A DNA stretch of 64,000 nucleotides from Armatimonadota bacterium (GCA_029781035.1 JAKOXK010000070.1:62001-126000); one strand, 5' to 3'. Shown: positions 49,567 to 58,202, numbered from the stretch's first letter. The notes: a model not told the origin generated them from the letters alone. Numbers and translations are program-made.

Positions 49567-50034
49567 ATGTCCCTTTTCTCCCAACCGTTCGATTCTCGGC
49601 GCGTGCGCGCCATCCTGTCCACCCGACCGGCCCCCGAAGCGCCGGAAACGACTCAGGCCCTGGAGGAGTTCGAGGAACGTGGAGCCACGTTTGGAGAGCG
49701 CCTCAGCGACCGGATCGCGGACTTCGGGGGCAGTTGGACGTTCATTCTCTCGTTCATCGCGTTTTGCGGCTTGTGGATGGGTTGGAACCTGACAGGACAC
49801 AGATTCGACAACTATCCCTTCATCCTGTTGAACCTCGTGCTGAGCCTCGTCGCCGCCCTTCAGGCTCCGGTCATCATGATGAGCCAACGCCGACAAGAAG
49901 CCAAAGACCGGTCGCGGGCGGTCCTCGACTTTCAGCTCAGCCGACACGCTGAAGACGAAGTCCGCGCCCTCCGTGAGGAAGTGCGGGAGCTGGCCGAGCT
50001 CAACCGCGAGCTGCTCACCCGGATGGGCGAGTGA
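49567..50034 (+). CDS. DUF1003 family membrane protein
   Basis: A 155-residue protein with the DUF1003 pattern: SDRIADFGGSWTFILSF, LWMGWN, YPFILLNLVLSLVAALQAPV, MMSQRRQEAKDRSRAV, and two membrane helices. A coiled-coil-like C-terminus (DEVRALREEVRELAELNREL) follows. The family is predicted to be membrane-bound; the function is unknown. The convergent gene at 50119 shares its terminator. Confidence 0.9.
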   Translation: MSLFSQPFDSRRVRAILSTRPAPEAPETTQALEEFEERGATFGERLSDRIADFGGSWTFILSFIAFCGLWMGWNLTGHRFDNYPFILLNLVLSLVAALQAPVIMMSQRRQEAKDRSRAVLDFQLSRHAEDEVRALREEVRELAELNRELLTRMGE

Positions 50035-50076
50035 ACCTGATCACTCGCAGGGATTCGTTAGACGCACAAAGAACAA

Positions 50077-50105
50077 GGACCCTTCAACGAGGGTCCCTGT
50101 TTTCA
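50077..50105. terminator. Bidirectional terminator
   Basis: GGACCCT (50077-50083) and AGGGTCC (50090-50096) form a perfect 7-bp stem. CTGTTTTC follows on the plus strand and TTGTTCTTT on the minus strand, so it can serve both the DUF1003 gene and the convergent thioredoxin-fusion gene. Confidence 0.75.
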
Positions 50106-50118
50106 AGCGAGTGCAGGA

Positions 50119-51120
50119 TTACTTCTTGCTCTTGGCGGTGTTGATCTCACCGTAGACTTGGTCTGGGCTGGCGTAGCCGACGTATTCGTGGAAGACGGCG
50201 CCGTCCCCATGCATGAACTTGACCGTGGGCATGGCCGTGATGCCGTACTTAGAAGCGATCTCTTTTTGAGCGTCCACGTCCACCTTGCAGAGGATGAAGT
50301 CCTTCGTCAGTTCTTTGAACTTGGCGGTGTGGAAAGCCTCGGCGTCCATGCGCTTGCAGGGGCCGCACCAGGTCGCCCAGAAATCCACCATGAGGACTTT
50401 GCCCGTGGCCTTGGACAAGGAGAGGGCTTTGTCAAAGTCGGTCATCCACACGCCAGAAGCGACGGCGTTCGCGTCGATCTCCTTGGCACCGGCCGGGGCC
50501 TTGAACGCGAACAGGTCCGGGCTGGCCGAAGTCGAGCATTGGCTGACCAAGAGGACGCTTGTCATCGGATCCTGTCCGGGGGCCGTGATCGTGATCTCCC
50601 CCTGCTTCAACATGTTGTTGCTCACGTCCGTGTAGAGCTTCATGTTCATGGCGCCCTTGGGGTCGAATTGGACGTCGATCGTGTTCAAGGTCATTCCAGC
50701 CCGGTTTTTCGTACCGGTGTCCTTACTGGCCGCGTATGTGTCGACGACGCCTGGGTTGAAGAACGCCCGCCAAACCGCCAGGTCAGAGTCACCGAAAAGC
50801 TCCATCAGGGCTTCGTTTGTCTGAGGCTTCTTGACATACGAATTCTCTGTCTTGTCGTAGACAGTCACGGTGGCCCCGTCGGCGACGGACACGGTCGTCG
50901 GAGTCTCGATCCGAGCCATGTTCGGCTTGCTGAAAGCCACGTTGTACTCAACAGCGGTGCCACCGAGGGGTTGGACGACGTACTTGGCGCTGAACGCCTG
51001 TGCGCTGCCCATGGTCGCGGCGAACGCCTTGAGCTTGGTCGAAGAACCACCCAAGGTGGCGGCCAGACAAATGGCCGCGGTCATTGCGAGCGAACCCGCC
51101 AACATCGTTCTCTTATTCAT
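50119..51120 (-). CDS. LolA-like/thioredoxin fusion protein (Cys form)
   Basis: A 333-residue exported protein. Signal peptide (LAMTAAICLAATLGG), then a LolA/DUF2092-like domain (about residues 25-210; FSAKYVVQPLGG, TLNTIDVQFDPKG) and a C-terminal thioredoxin domain with WCGPC in MVDFWATWCGPCKRMDAEAF and the cis-Pro in GITAMPTVKF. It is a paralogue of the gene at 51316-52314, which has TGA in place of the first active-site Cys. Likely a periplasmic disulfide reductase joined to a lipoprotein-carrier-like domain. ATG 51120 with AGGTGGG is preferred over GTG 51129. Confidence 0.88.
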   Translation of the reverse strand: MNKRTMLAGSLAMTAAICLAATLGGSSTKLKAFAATMGSAQAFSAKYVVQPLGGTAVEYNVAFSKPNMARIETPTTVSVADGATVTVYDKTENSYVKKPQTNEALMELFGDSDLAVWRAFFNPGVVDTYAASKDTGTKNRAGMTLNTIDVQFDPKGAMNMKLYTDVSNNMLKQGEITITAPGQDPMTSVLLVSQCSTSASPDLFAFKAPAGAKEIDANAVASGVWMTDFDKALSLSKATGKVLMVDFWATWCGPCKRMDAEAFHTAKFKELTKDFILCKVDVDAQKEIASKYGITAMPTVKFMHGDGAVFHEYVGYASPDQVYGEINTAKSKK

Positions 51121-51272
51121 TCTTCCCACCTAGGATCCGGAGATTCCCGCACTATTTTAGCCACAATATCCTAAAAGCCAGTCGTTCTGAACGAAAAGGA
51201 CGACAGGGGCCCGCTTTGCCAGGGATCTGCACCGTCGCGCCGATGTTTCGGACCGGGTGGTTCAAGATGGCC

Positions 51273-51305
51273 GAGGGCCGGTCGGATCCGTGCCGACCGG
51301 CCCTC
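51273..51305 (-). terminator. Hairpin terminator after selenoprotein candidate
   Basis: A 13-bp perfect stem with arms GAGGGCCGGTCGG and CCGACCGGCCCTC (51273-51285 and 51293-51305), starting 11 bp after the stop of the Sec candidate. The following tract has few T residues, so it is a strong hairpin but a weak terminator. Confidence 0.6.
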
Positions 51306-51315
51306 GCAGCGCCTT

Positions 51316-52314
51316 TCAGAGCTTGCTTGCGGCCTTCTTCACTTCGTCAACGAAGGCGTCCAACGGCATGTAACCGGGAATCCGGTCGATTTCGTCGCCC
51401 TTGGAATTGAAGAAGATGATCGTGGGGAAACCAGTGCAACCATACTTTGAGAAGAGGTCTGTCCTGACTTCACCGTTCACACGGCACAGGACGAAGTTCT
51501 TCGCGGCCTCTTTGAATTTCGGGGAGCTGAAAACTTCAGACTCCAATTTGTGACAGTAGGTTCACCAGTCCGCATAGAAGTCAACGATCAGTCCCTTGTT
51601 GAACTGCTTCGCCGCGTTCTGCGCGTCCTCGAAGTTCGTCAGCCACTTTCCTGCGACCAGGTCGGACTGAGACAGCTCCTTGGCGCCGGCAGGAGCCTTG
51701 AACGCAAAGAGGTCAGGGCTGGCGGAAAGGGAGGTGGCAGTAACGAGCAAGACCCTTGTCTGCGGATCCTGGCCCGGAGCCGACATCGTGATCTCACCCT
51801 GCCTCAACATGTTGTCGGTCGAATCCGTGTAGAGCCGAAGAGTCATCTCTCCCTTCGGATCCACCTTGACGTCGATCGTGTTGAGCGTCTTGCCAGCACG
51901 GCTCTTAGTCCCTGCGTCCTTAGAGTACGTGTACTGGCTCGTCACATCTTTGAAGAAGGGCTTCCACACCGCGGTCTCCACATCGGAGAAGAGACCCATC
52001 AGTTCGGCCTCGGTCTGAGGCTTCCTATAGTAGGTCTTCTCCAACTTGTCGTAGATCGTGATGTTCTTTCCGTCGGCGATGGTCAAGCTGGTCGGCGTCT
52101 CAACCGAAGCCTTGTCCGGCTTGGCCAGCGCGACGCTGTACTCCGCCGGTGACCCGCCGAGTGGCTGGACTGTGTATTTGATGCTGATCGCCTGCGCGCC
52201 GCCTAGAGCCGACGCGAACGCCTTCAGCTTGGGCGAGGCGTCGCTGGCCATGGCAGCAGTGCACAGCACCGCCGCCACGGCCAAGACCCCTGTTCCAAAT
52301 GTCTTGATGTTCAT
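51316..52314 (-). CDS. LolA-like/thioredoxin fusion, candidate selenoprotein (Sec at TGA 51562-51564)
   Basis: A 332-residue paralogue of the gene at 50119-51120. The frame runs from ATG 52314 through a signal peptide (GVLAVAAVLCTAAMA), a LolA/DUF2092-like domain (FASALGGAQAISIKYTV, TLNTIDVKVDPKG) and into a thioredoxin domain, then meets TGA where WCxxC should start: DFYADW, TGA, TYCHKLESEVF. The frame continues uninterrupted for 76 codons with the cis-Pro in FPTIIFF and ends at 51316. The TGA replaces the first, nucleophilic Cys; the second Cys is kept. A SECIS-like hairpin starts 17 nt after the TGA (51523-51544). If TGA is read as stop, the protein would lose its catalytic domain. Confidence 0.8.
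51523..51544 (-). promoter_or_regulatory. SECIS-like hairpin
   Basis: On the minus-strand mRNA, GGAG pairs with CUCC and, past a single bulged U, CUGAA pairs with UUCAG around a GUU loop. The loop lies about 27 nt after the UGA. Bacterial SECIS elements known from fdhF have the same order: a lower stem, one bulged U, a short upper stem and a small loop containing GU. The stem lies inside the coding sequence, as required for SelB-dependent recoding in bacteria. Confidence 0.65.
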
Positions 52315-52387
52315 GGTTGCACTCTGGAAACTTTGTGGTTCCCCATGTGCATTCTATAACGAAACGGCCCCAAGGTAAAACTGGCCC

Positions 52388-53704
52388 ATGCGGGATTGGG
52401 CGCCGGTCGCACTGGTGGCACTGGTCTTCGCGGTTCTTTGCCTCGCCTTCAACGTGTCCACACCCTACAGGAAGCCCGGCTTTCTTCGCCATCAAAAGGC
52501 GGACATGATCCAGGACATTGGGGCACCCGACGAGAGACAGCACGCCAACTACGTCGCGCGCCTCATGAGAGGCGAGGGCTTTCCAGTCCTGAGGCCCGGC
52601 GACCCCGACCTGTACGAGTCGTATCAAGCCCACCAGCCGCCTCTATACTATGTCGCCGCCGCTCTGTGGTGCAGGGTCGCGGGTCAAGATCCGACCGAAC
52701 CGGCCAATGGCCTCTGGCTCCGGCTGCTGAGCACCGTGTTTGGTGTCGCAACCATATTCGGGCTCGCCGCCGGAGCCCAGTGGCTCACCAACGACCGCCG
52801 GTGCGGTTGGGCCGCCGCCACCTTGGGCCTCGTACCGATGCATGTCGCTCTGAGTTCGGCAGCGAGCAACGATCCCCTCCTGATCGCGCTCTGTACTTGG
52901 ACCCTGGCTCTCCTCGCGCTTGGCTCTCGAAGGGGGTGGTCGGTCAAAACAGCGCTCTTGATTGGCCTCCTTTCCGGATTAGCCTTCTTGACCAAGACCA
53001 CCGCCGTGGCGTTGATGCCGTGCGTCGCCGTCGGACTGGGATTTGCCTGGAAGGGGTTGCCGGGCCGAGACAGGTGGCTGGCGACGGCGTGTGCGTTGGC
53101 GCTGCCGGTCCTGATCGCCGCGCCTTGGTGGATCCGGAACCAACAGCTCTACGGTGACCCGTTGGCCATGAAGGCGTTCACGGCCGCATTCACCGGCAGC
53201 CCGCAAGCATCCGTGTTCATCAACGGTCTTGGCGCTGCGGGCTACTGGACATCGATGGTCGCTTGGTGGACGTTTCGAAGTCTGATCGGTGTCTTCGGCT
53301 ACATGGATATATTCCTCTTCGAAGGACCGGGCATGGAAGCCAGCAACCGCATCTACATCGCGCTCGGTCTTCTGTTGTTCGTGCCCATCGCCTGGTCGGT
53401 GGCTTCGCTCGTCGCCAAAGATCCCGAGTCGCGCCCGGCACGAAAGGGAATCGTGGTTGGCGCGCTTTTCGCGGCTTTGGTGTCGCTGTTCTTCTTGCGC
53501 TTCAACATGCAGTACTTTCAAGGTCAGGGTCGCTACCTATATCCAGCGTTGGCGCCTGCGGCGTGGGCCTTCGGCACAGGCTCCGTCCTCATGGCAAAGG
53601 CCAGGGCGTCGTGGGCTTGGGTCGTGCCACTGTCAATCCTCGTGTTACTGGATGTCGTGTCACTCGTCCAACTGACGACTGCATTCACGACCCGTGTCGT
53701 TTGA
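52388..53704 (+). CDS. GT-C fold glycosyltransferase-like membrane protein
   Basis: A 438-residue polytopic protein with about ten hydrophobic helices and an early extracytoplasmic loop containing an acidic pair (GAPDERQHANYVARLM), followed by YQAHQPPLYYVAAALW, the arrangement of the dolichyl-phosphate-mannose/ArnT-like GT-C superfamily (GT39/GT83 or DUF2142-like). It would transfer a sugar from a polyprenyl-phosphate donor to a protein or lipid. A TATAAC element lies near 52356, about 26 nt before the ATG at 52388. It is divergent from the selenoprotein candidate. Confidence 0.8.
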   Translation: MRDWAPVALVALVFAVLCLAFNVSTPYRKPGFLRHQKADMIQDIGAPDERQHANYVARLMRGEGFPVLRPGDPDLYESYQAHQPPLYYVAAALWCRVAGQDPTEPANGLWLRLLSTVFGVATIFGLAAGAQWLTNDRRCGWAAATLGLVPMHVALSSAASNDPLLIALCTWTLALLALGSRRGWSVKTALLIGLLSGLAFLTKTTAVALMPCVAVGLGFAWKGLPGRDRWLATACALALPVLIAAPWWIRNQQLYGDPLAMKAFTAAFTGSPQASVFINGLGAAGYWTSMVAWWTFRSLIGVFGYMDIFLFEGPGMEASNRIYIALGLLLFVPIAWSVASLVAKDPESRPARKGIVVGALFAALVSLFFLRFNMQYFQGQGRYLYPALAPAAWAFGTGSVLMAKARASWAWVVPLSILVLLDVVSLVQLTTAFTTRVV

Positions 53705-53761
53705 CGCAGTTTCTGTGCCTTCGCAACGGAGGGCACAGTCTATAGTGTTAGAAGGGATCAA

Positions 53762-55900
53762 ATGTTCATCGCGACACTCGCGCTCGTCGTGGCCGGTTTT
53801 CAGAACTTGCCTGCCGACGAAAGGCTGGACGCCAAGCTGACGGCCCGCATCGACGCTTCGTCGCTGCAGCAAGTCGCCCACGTATTGGGCAAAAAGGCTG
53901 GCCTCAACTTGTCCGGTGACGACCGGCTCGCTTCGCAAGTCGCCATCGTGGATGTGCATGAAGCGCGGTTACGGGACGTTATGGACCGCCTCGCCACGGT
54001 GACGGACACAGAATGGGTCAAGAACGGCGACGGCTACCTCCTCAGGCAATCGGCACCGAAGCGCCAGGAAAGGGCACAAGCCGAATACGCGCTTCGGTTA
54101 AGTCAGATCCAAAAGGCCCTTGACAAGTACAGGGAGATCGCATCGCAGGGCTACCAGGCCACCAACCTCGCCAACTACATCCGCGAGCAAAACCGACAAC
54201 AGCAGAACGGTGATCAAGGCATGGGGCGCTTTATGGAGGCCCCCACTGCGGATCCATCCAAAGAGTACGGCGCGTTCCTGCCTACGGGCCGCGCCCTGGC
54301 TCGAGCTCTTCTCAGTATTGACCCATCGGTTCCTGCCAGTTTGACTTCCGACCAAAGGATCGTCTTCTCGACGAATCCGACCAAGATGCAGCGGTCGTTG
54401 CCCATCGACGTCAAGAAGGAAGCCGCTTCTTTTGCTGCCGACTTGGCTGTCGCGAGGGAAGCCTACAAAACCGTGAGCAAGGACGCCCCAGCCGGGGAGA
54501 GGGGTGATGGCGAGGGCATGGATGAGGCGGCAGACCCCGGCGGCGACTTTGCACCGGCTCGTTTCCGGCTGGTCCTATCCCGGACTCCCCAGTTCTTTGG
54601 ATCCGACACCATTACAGCCCTATGGTCAGCTTTAGAAAAGGATGGCAACGAGGTCTACCAGCAGCAATCGACTCTATGGACCGACTCATTCCTGAGCCAA
54701 AGCATGCTCGGTATCGATTTTGATCCGACTGAGGCGCCAGTCCAATTCGACGCCAGGCCAGACTCCATCTGGCACATAAAGGCCCTGATGGGGGTCATGC
54801 GGGACGAAAACTACAAAAAGGATCCTCGATTCAACACGATCATGCTCCACCCAGATGCGGTGGAGCCGTTGTCGCTCCTGACCAGTGACCTCCTTGCGGA
54901 CGTTGCCAAGAAGGGCGGCTTGAACTTGATCGCCGAGCTCTCTGACGACGACATCATTGCTGGGATCGTCGGCATGACCCTGGACAAAGATCTGACCCGG
55001 GCTCGGGAGAAACTGGAGTCAACCCTGTTCGACGATCTTTCTCAGAACGATGGGTGGTTGATGATGAGGCCGAAGTTCGCTGCTTCACGGCGGTCAAGCC
55101 AAGTCAACCGTAAGGCCCTTGGCACCATGATTCGGTCGGTTGGGACACCGTCGTTGTCGGAATTGGCCCGCTATGCCTCTGACCGAGGTGTCGGCCCACA
55201 GATGAACCTGATCGAGCTCGCCTACCTCCTGGGCGTGCGGTCAGACAGCGCCGGTTCGTTCATGTCGGGCCTCGACACTTTGGACAGCCCCGCGCTCAAA
55301 TTCATCGGCGGACTCGATAATGCCGGCATGAGCGCTTTCCTGGCCGGCGTTCCGCGCACATATTCCTCCATGACCCCAAGCCAAAAATCCCTAATGGACG
55401 AGTTCGTGTACGGCTGTGCCGGTCAAAACCTCCGTTCAAGCGACGCTCCCGGTGAAAACGAAGTCGACCCGGAGGTGTCCGAAGAGGTCACGGACCTCCT
55501 CCCCAATGGGATTCCCGCTGGCGGAACCGCAAGGATGATCCACCAGGACCGGCCAACGCTGTTCCAGCCTTCGCCTGACGGCAAGAGCTGGATGCCAGTG
55601 GACCAGTACAGCGTTGCGCTTCAAATCGCTGCCAAAACCAGACCAGAGCTGCTGAAAGACGCCCAACAGTTCAAGCCCGTGACACAGTTCCGGATCGGAG
55701 GTACCCGGGGCTACATCTTCCAGTTCTGGGTAACAGCCAAAACGTACTACAGTTGGTCGTTCGATCAGAGAGTGATGCCAGAGGGGTCGAGCACTTTGAC
55801 ATACGACCAAGTGCCGGCCGAGCTCAAGCGATCGATCGAAGACTTGGCCCGGCAGCTCGTGACCACTCCCTCAGGTGGCTACGAAGACGATGGCGGTTAG
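53762..55900 (+). CDS. Large secreted protein with STN-like domain
   Basis: A 712-residue exported protein; the N-terminal hydrophobic segment MFIATLALVVAGFQ is a short signal. Residues about 20-95 resemble the secretin/TonB N-terminal (STN) domain (LTARIDASSLQQVAHVLGKK, LRDVMDRLATVT). The remainder is helical and mixed without recognised domains; a Gly-rich loop PAGERGDGEGMDEAADPGGD occurs near residue 245. It precedes an ECF sigma gene (52 bp gap), and the third gene, an anti-sigma-like protein, has a similar STN-like segment, so the three may act together. Confidence 0.65.
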   Translation: MFIATLALVVAGFQNLPADERLDAKLTARIDASSLQQVAHVLGKKAGLNLSGDDRLASQVAIVDVHEARLRDVMDRLATVTDTEWVKNGDGYLLRQSAPKRQERAQAEYALRLSQIQKALDKYREIASQGYQATNLANYIREQNRQQQNGDQGMGRFMEAPTADPSKEYGAFLPTGRALARALLSIDPSVPASLTSDQRIVFSTNPTKMQRSLPIDVKKEAASFAADLAVAREAYKTVSKDAPAGERGDGEGMDEAADPGGDFAPARFRLVLSRTPQFFGSDTITALWSALEKDGNEVYQQQSTLWTDSFLSQSMLGIDFDPTEAPVQFDARPDSIWHIKALMGVMRDENYKKDPRFNTIMLHPDAVEPLSLLTSDLLADVAKKGGLNLIAELSDDDIIAGIVGMTLDKDLTRAREKLESTLFDDLSQNDGWLMMRPKFAASRRSSQVNRKALGTMIRSVGTPSLSELARYASDRGVGPQMNLIELAYLLGVRSDSAGSFMSGLDTLDSPALKFIGGLDNAGMSAFLAGVPRTYSSMTPSQKSLMDEFVYGCAGQNLRSSDAPGENEVDPEVSEEVTDLLPNGIPAGGTARMIHQDRPTLFQPSPDGKSWMPVDQYSVALQIAAKTRPELLKDAQQFKPVTQFRIGGTRGYIFQFWVTAKTYYSWSFDQRVMPEGSSTLTYDQVPAELKRSIEDLARQLVTTPSGGYEDDGG

Positions 55901-55951
55901 GTGCGCAAGGCTTTGTAACCTCGGTGCGGTGCCTGCCGTCCAATCTCAACG

Positions 55952-56518
55952 GTGGTGTCCAATCTGATCGACCAGGCGCATACTTTGGGAGTGGACGATG
56001 AGTCGCGTCTCGTTGATCGTGCCGTGGCCGGCGACGAGACAGCATTCCGCTCGCTCTATCAGCGCTACTACGCCAAGGTCTACTCGATCGCCAAAGGCAT
56101 CTTGCTATCGGCCGAAGAAGCGGAGGACGCTTGTCAGGAAATATTTATGCTGGCTTATAAAAACTTGCATAAATTTGACAGGCGATCGCGATTCAGCACG
56201 TGGCTGTTCAGGATCGCCGTCAACCGAAGCATCCAAGAGTCGCGCAAATCGCCGGGCCGCAGGGGGATCGTGGATCTGGGTGAAGAAGCCGAGTCCATTC
56301 CCGACACCCGTCATGAGCCGGAGACCGACCCTATGGTCGAAGAAGCCCTTGAGCAGCTTCAACCCCTTGACCGCGCGGTTTTGACCCTGTTCTATTGGGA
56401 CGACCTCAGCCTGCAAGAGATTGGCGAATCGATCGGGTGTTCGGCCAATGCAGCGAAAACTCGGTTGTTCCGTGCCCGAGAGCGATTCCGTGAAGTTTAT
56501 GAGGGGGCCCGTCCGTGA
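55952..56518 (+). CDS. ECF RNA polymerase sigma factor
   Basis: A 188-residue ECF sigma factor: region 2 has LYQRYYAKVYSIAKGIL, DACQEIFMLAYKNLHKFD and STWLFRIAVNRSIQESRK; region 4 has LQPLDRAVLTLFYWDDLSLQ, IGESIGCSANAAKTRLFRAR. Start GTG 55952 or the next GTG at 55955. It overlaps the anti-sigma-like gene by 4 bp and is distinct from the SigE-like factor at 48562. Confidence 0.92.
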   Translation: MVSNLIDQAHTLGVDDESRLVDRAVAGDETAFRSLYQRYYAKVYSIAKGILLSAEEAEDACQEIFMLAYKNLHKFDRRSRFSTWLFRIAVNRSIQESRKSPGRRGIVDLGEEAESIPDTRHEPETDPMVEEALEQLQPLDRAVLTLFYWDDLSLQEIGESIGCSANAAKTRLFRARERFREVYEGARP

Positions 56519-57336
56519 AGATCCCGCAGGACATTGACCGACTGCTCTGGTCAGTCGCTGAGCAACACGATCCCCGAGCCTTTGACGAGTTCGCCGAGCG
56601 CTACCCCGCGTACAAGGACGAACTTGTCGCGCGGACAAAACTTGTCCGGTCGCTCCGCGGTGCGCGGCCCAACCGGGACGTTCCGGTGTTCAATTTGCCG
56701 CAGGCTCACCGCGCGCAAAGCCGTGCCCGGATGTTCCAAGTGTTCGCGCTGGGCGCTCTCGTCGTGGTGGCGGCCGCCAGTGTCGGTGTGACCGTGTTTC
56801 GGCACCAGGCGACTTCTTCGAGGCAAACGCCTCCAGTCAGCAGCCCTGCCAGTCAGCAGCATGGGTCAATGCTGCCTCATTCGAACCAACTGCCGCCGGA
56901 AACGGTCGGGCCAAAGAGAGTGGGCCAGTCCGCACCTGTCACGCCCCACCCAGTGCAACCGGCGCAGGCTCCGGATCCCTTTGGACGGCTGGTGACCGTG
57001 GACGAGGAAGGCGCCGCGCTCTCGCAGGTCCTCAGGGACATCGCTCATCAAGCTGGAATCCATCTCGAATTTGCGCCCGGCATGTCGGAAGAGACAGTGA
57101 ACGTCCGGTACATGGCCCTTCCGGCGAAGCTCGCGTTTGAGGATCTTGGACAGAACTTCGGAATCTCCGTCGTCGTCCAGGAGGGTAGCCGGGCTCTTGT
57201 CATTCCTGCTATCGACTCCAGCAGGCCCGTCGTGACGCTGCCAGATGGATCGTATTCGGAGCCAGCCGAGCCGGCCACAGGCTCGAGCGACCAAGCAAGA
57301 ACTCCGGGTTTGAACCACACTGACGGGCGCCATTAG
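56515..57336 (+). CDS. Membrane anti-sigma-like protein with STN-like domain
   Basis: A 273-residue protein starting at GTG within the sigma gene stop. The N-terminus is helical (DIDRLLWSVAEQHDPRAFDE) and could bind the sigma factor; a membrane helix follows (about residues 77-97, FQVFALGALVVVAAASVGVTV), then a Pro-rich linker and a C-terminal STN-like domain (about residues 165-240; ALSQVLRDIAHQAGIHLEF). The layout resembles FecR-type anti-sigma regulators but without the FecR domain; the STN end suggests contact with an outer-membrane partner. Confidence 0.65.
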   Translation: MKIPQDIDRLLWSVAEQHDPRAFDEFAERYPAYKDELVARTKLVRSLRGARPNRDVPVFNLPQAHRAQSRARMFQVFALGALVVVAAASVGVTVFRHQATSSRQTPPVSSPASQQHGSMLPHSNQLPPETVGPKRVGQSAPVTPHPVQPAQAPDPFGRLVTVDEEGAALSQVLRDIAHQAGIHLEFAPGMSEETVNVRYMALPAKLAFEDLGQNFGISVVVQEGSRALVIPAIDSSRPVVTLPDGSYSEPAEPATGSSDQARTPGLNHTDGRH

Positions 57337-57358
57337 AATCCTCCAATGAAGACAAAAC

Positions 57359-57383
57359 AAGAGAGCTATAATAGATCTCTCTT
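57359..57383 (+). promoter_or_regulatory. Promoter with inverted repeat before prepilin gene
   Basis: TATAAT (57367-57372) lies between AAGAGAG (57359-57365) and CTCTCTT (57377-57383), a perfect 7-bp inverted repeat ending 1 nt before the ATG. It may be an operator over the -10 element. Confidence 0.5.
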
Positions 57384-58202
57384 ATGTGCATCAAACCACA
57401 CCGAGCGTTCACGCTCATTGAACTGCTGGTGGTGATCGCGATCATCGCGATACTAGCCGCCATTCTCTTCCCTGTGTTCTCGAAGGCCAAAGAGGCAGCC
57501 AAGGTCAGCGCCTGCCTCAGCCAGATGAAGGAACTGGGGCTCGCGATCGAGATGTACGACACCGATCACGACGATTACCTGCCTCCGGCCAGCATGCGGA
57601 CGACAAATCCGAACGACACCCCGACGATATGGACAGAGCGCGTAATCACCTACGTCAAGAACACCCAGATCTTCGTCGCTGTGGGCTCGGAGGGTGGGTT
57701 CGCCACGAACTGGGCGACCCGCCGGGTGCAGTCCATCGGGTATTCCGACGCCACTGGTTACGATCCGTTGAGCACTGCCGTCGAAGGGAACGCGGCGCCC
57801 GGTACCGAGGGGTTCAAGAACGTGGCGAACGCTGGGCAGTTAGAGGAACCGGCAAGGGTTGGGCTGTTCGCCGTCACGCCGAACGGTCCCCAAGGCGACA
57901 CGACAAGCAAGCACAGAGGTTACGTTTTCAACCCGTACAACGGCATGAACTCGCCTGACAACGACTACAAGAAGGGATTGCCCATGGTCAGCGACCGGGA
58001 CCTGGTGATCGATGCAGGCGACAAGAACTACCCGAACAGCCCGAACCTCTCACCCGGCGAGCTAAAACCGATCTGGGCCCGATACGGCACAGACGGGAAC
58101 GGTTCAGGAAGATGCCCCGTAATCTTCGGAGACACGCACGCAAAAGTGCTCTCCGCCAACTCAATGAATGCTTTTGGCACGGTTATTTGGCGATTCCGTT
58201 GA
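57384..58202 (+). CDS. Prepilin-type N-terminal methylation domain protein
   Basis: A 272-residue pilin-like or pseudopilin protein. The N-terminus has a short basic leader and the prepilin cleavage/methylation motif [19 protein letters not shown] (Glu at position 5 of the mature protein). The C-terminus has [11 protein letters not shown], equivalent to the H-x-DG-type end of the DUF1559-like secreted pilin family common in Armatimonadota and Planctomycetes. It is exported by the type IV pilus/type II secretion machinery. The promoter directly upstream carries an inverted repeat. Confidence 0.92.
   Translation: MCIKPHRAFTLIELLVVIAIIAILAAILFPVFSKAKEAAKVSACLSQMKELGLAIEMYDTDHDDYLPPASMRTTNPNDTPTIWTERVITYVKNTQIFVAVGSEGGFATNWATRRVQSIGYSDATGYDPLSTAVEGNAAPGTEGFKNVANAGQLEEPARVGLFAVTPNGPQGDTTSKHRGYVFNPYNGMNSPDNDYKKGLPMVSDRDLVIDAGDKNYPNSPNLSPGELKPIWARYGTDGNGSGRCPVIFGDTHAKVLSANSMNAFGTVIWRFR

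Noticed and set aside
49206-49952. A 248-codon plus-strand frame over the gap and the DUF1003 gene
   Set aside because: Its second half is a shifted frame of DUF1003, and the first half has no ribosome site or domain.
51316-52314. Reading the thioredoxin gene as two separate genes or a pseudogene
   Set aside because: Both parts are in one frame, the downstream part lacks its own start context and begins at the active-site Cys, and the TGA sits exactly at the catalytic Cys.
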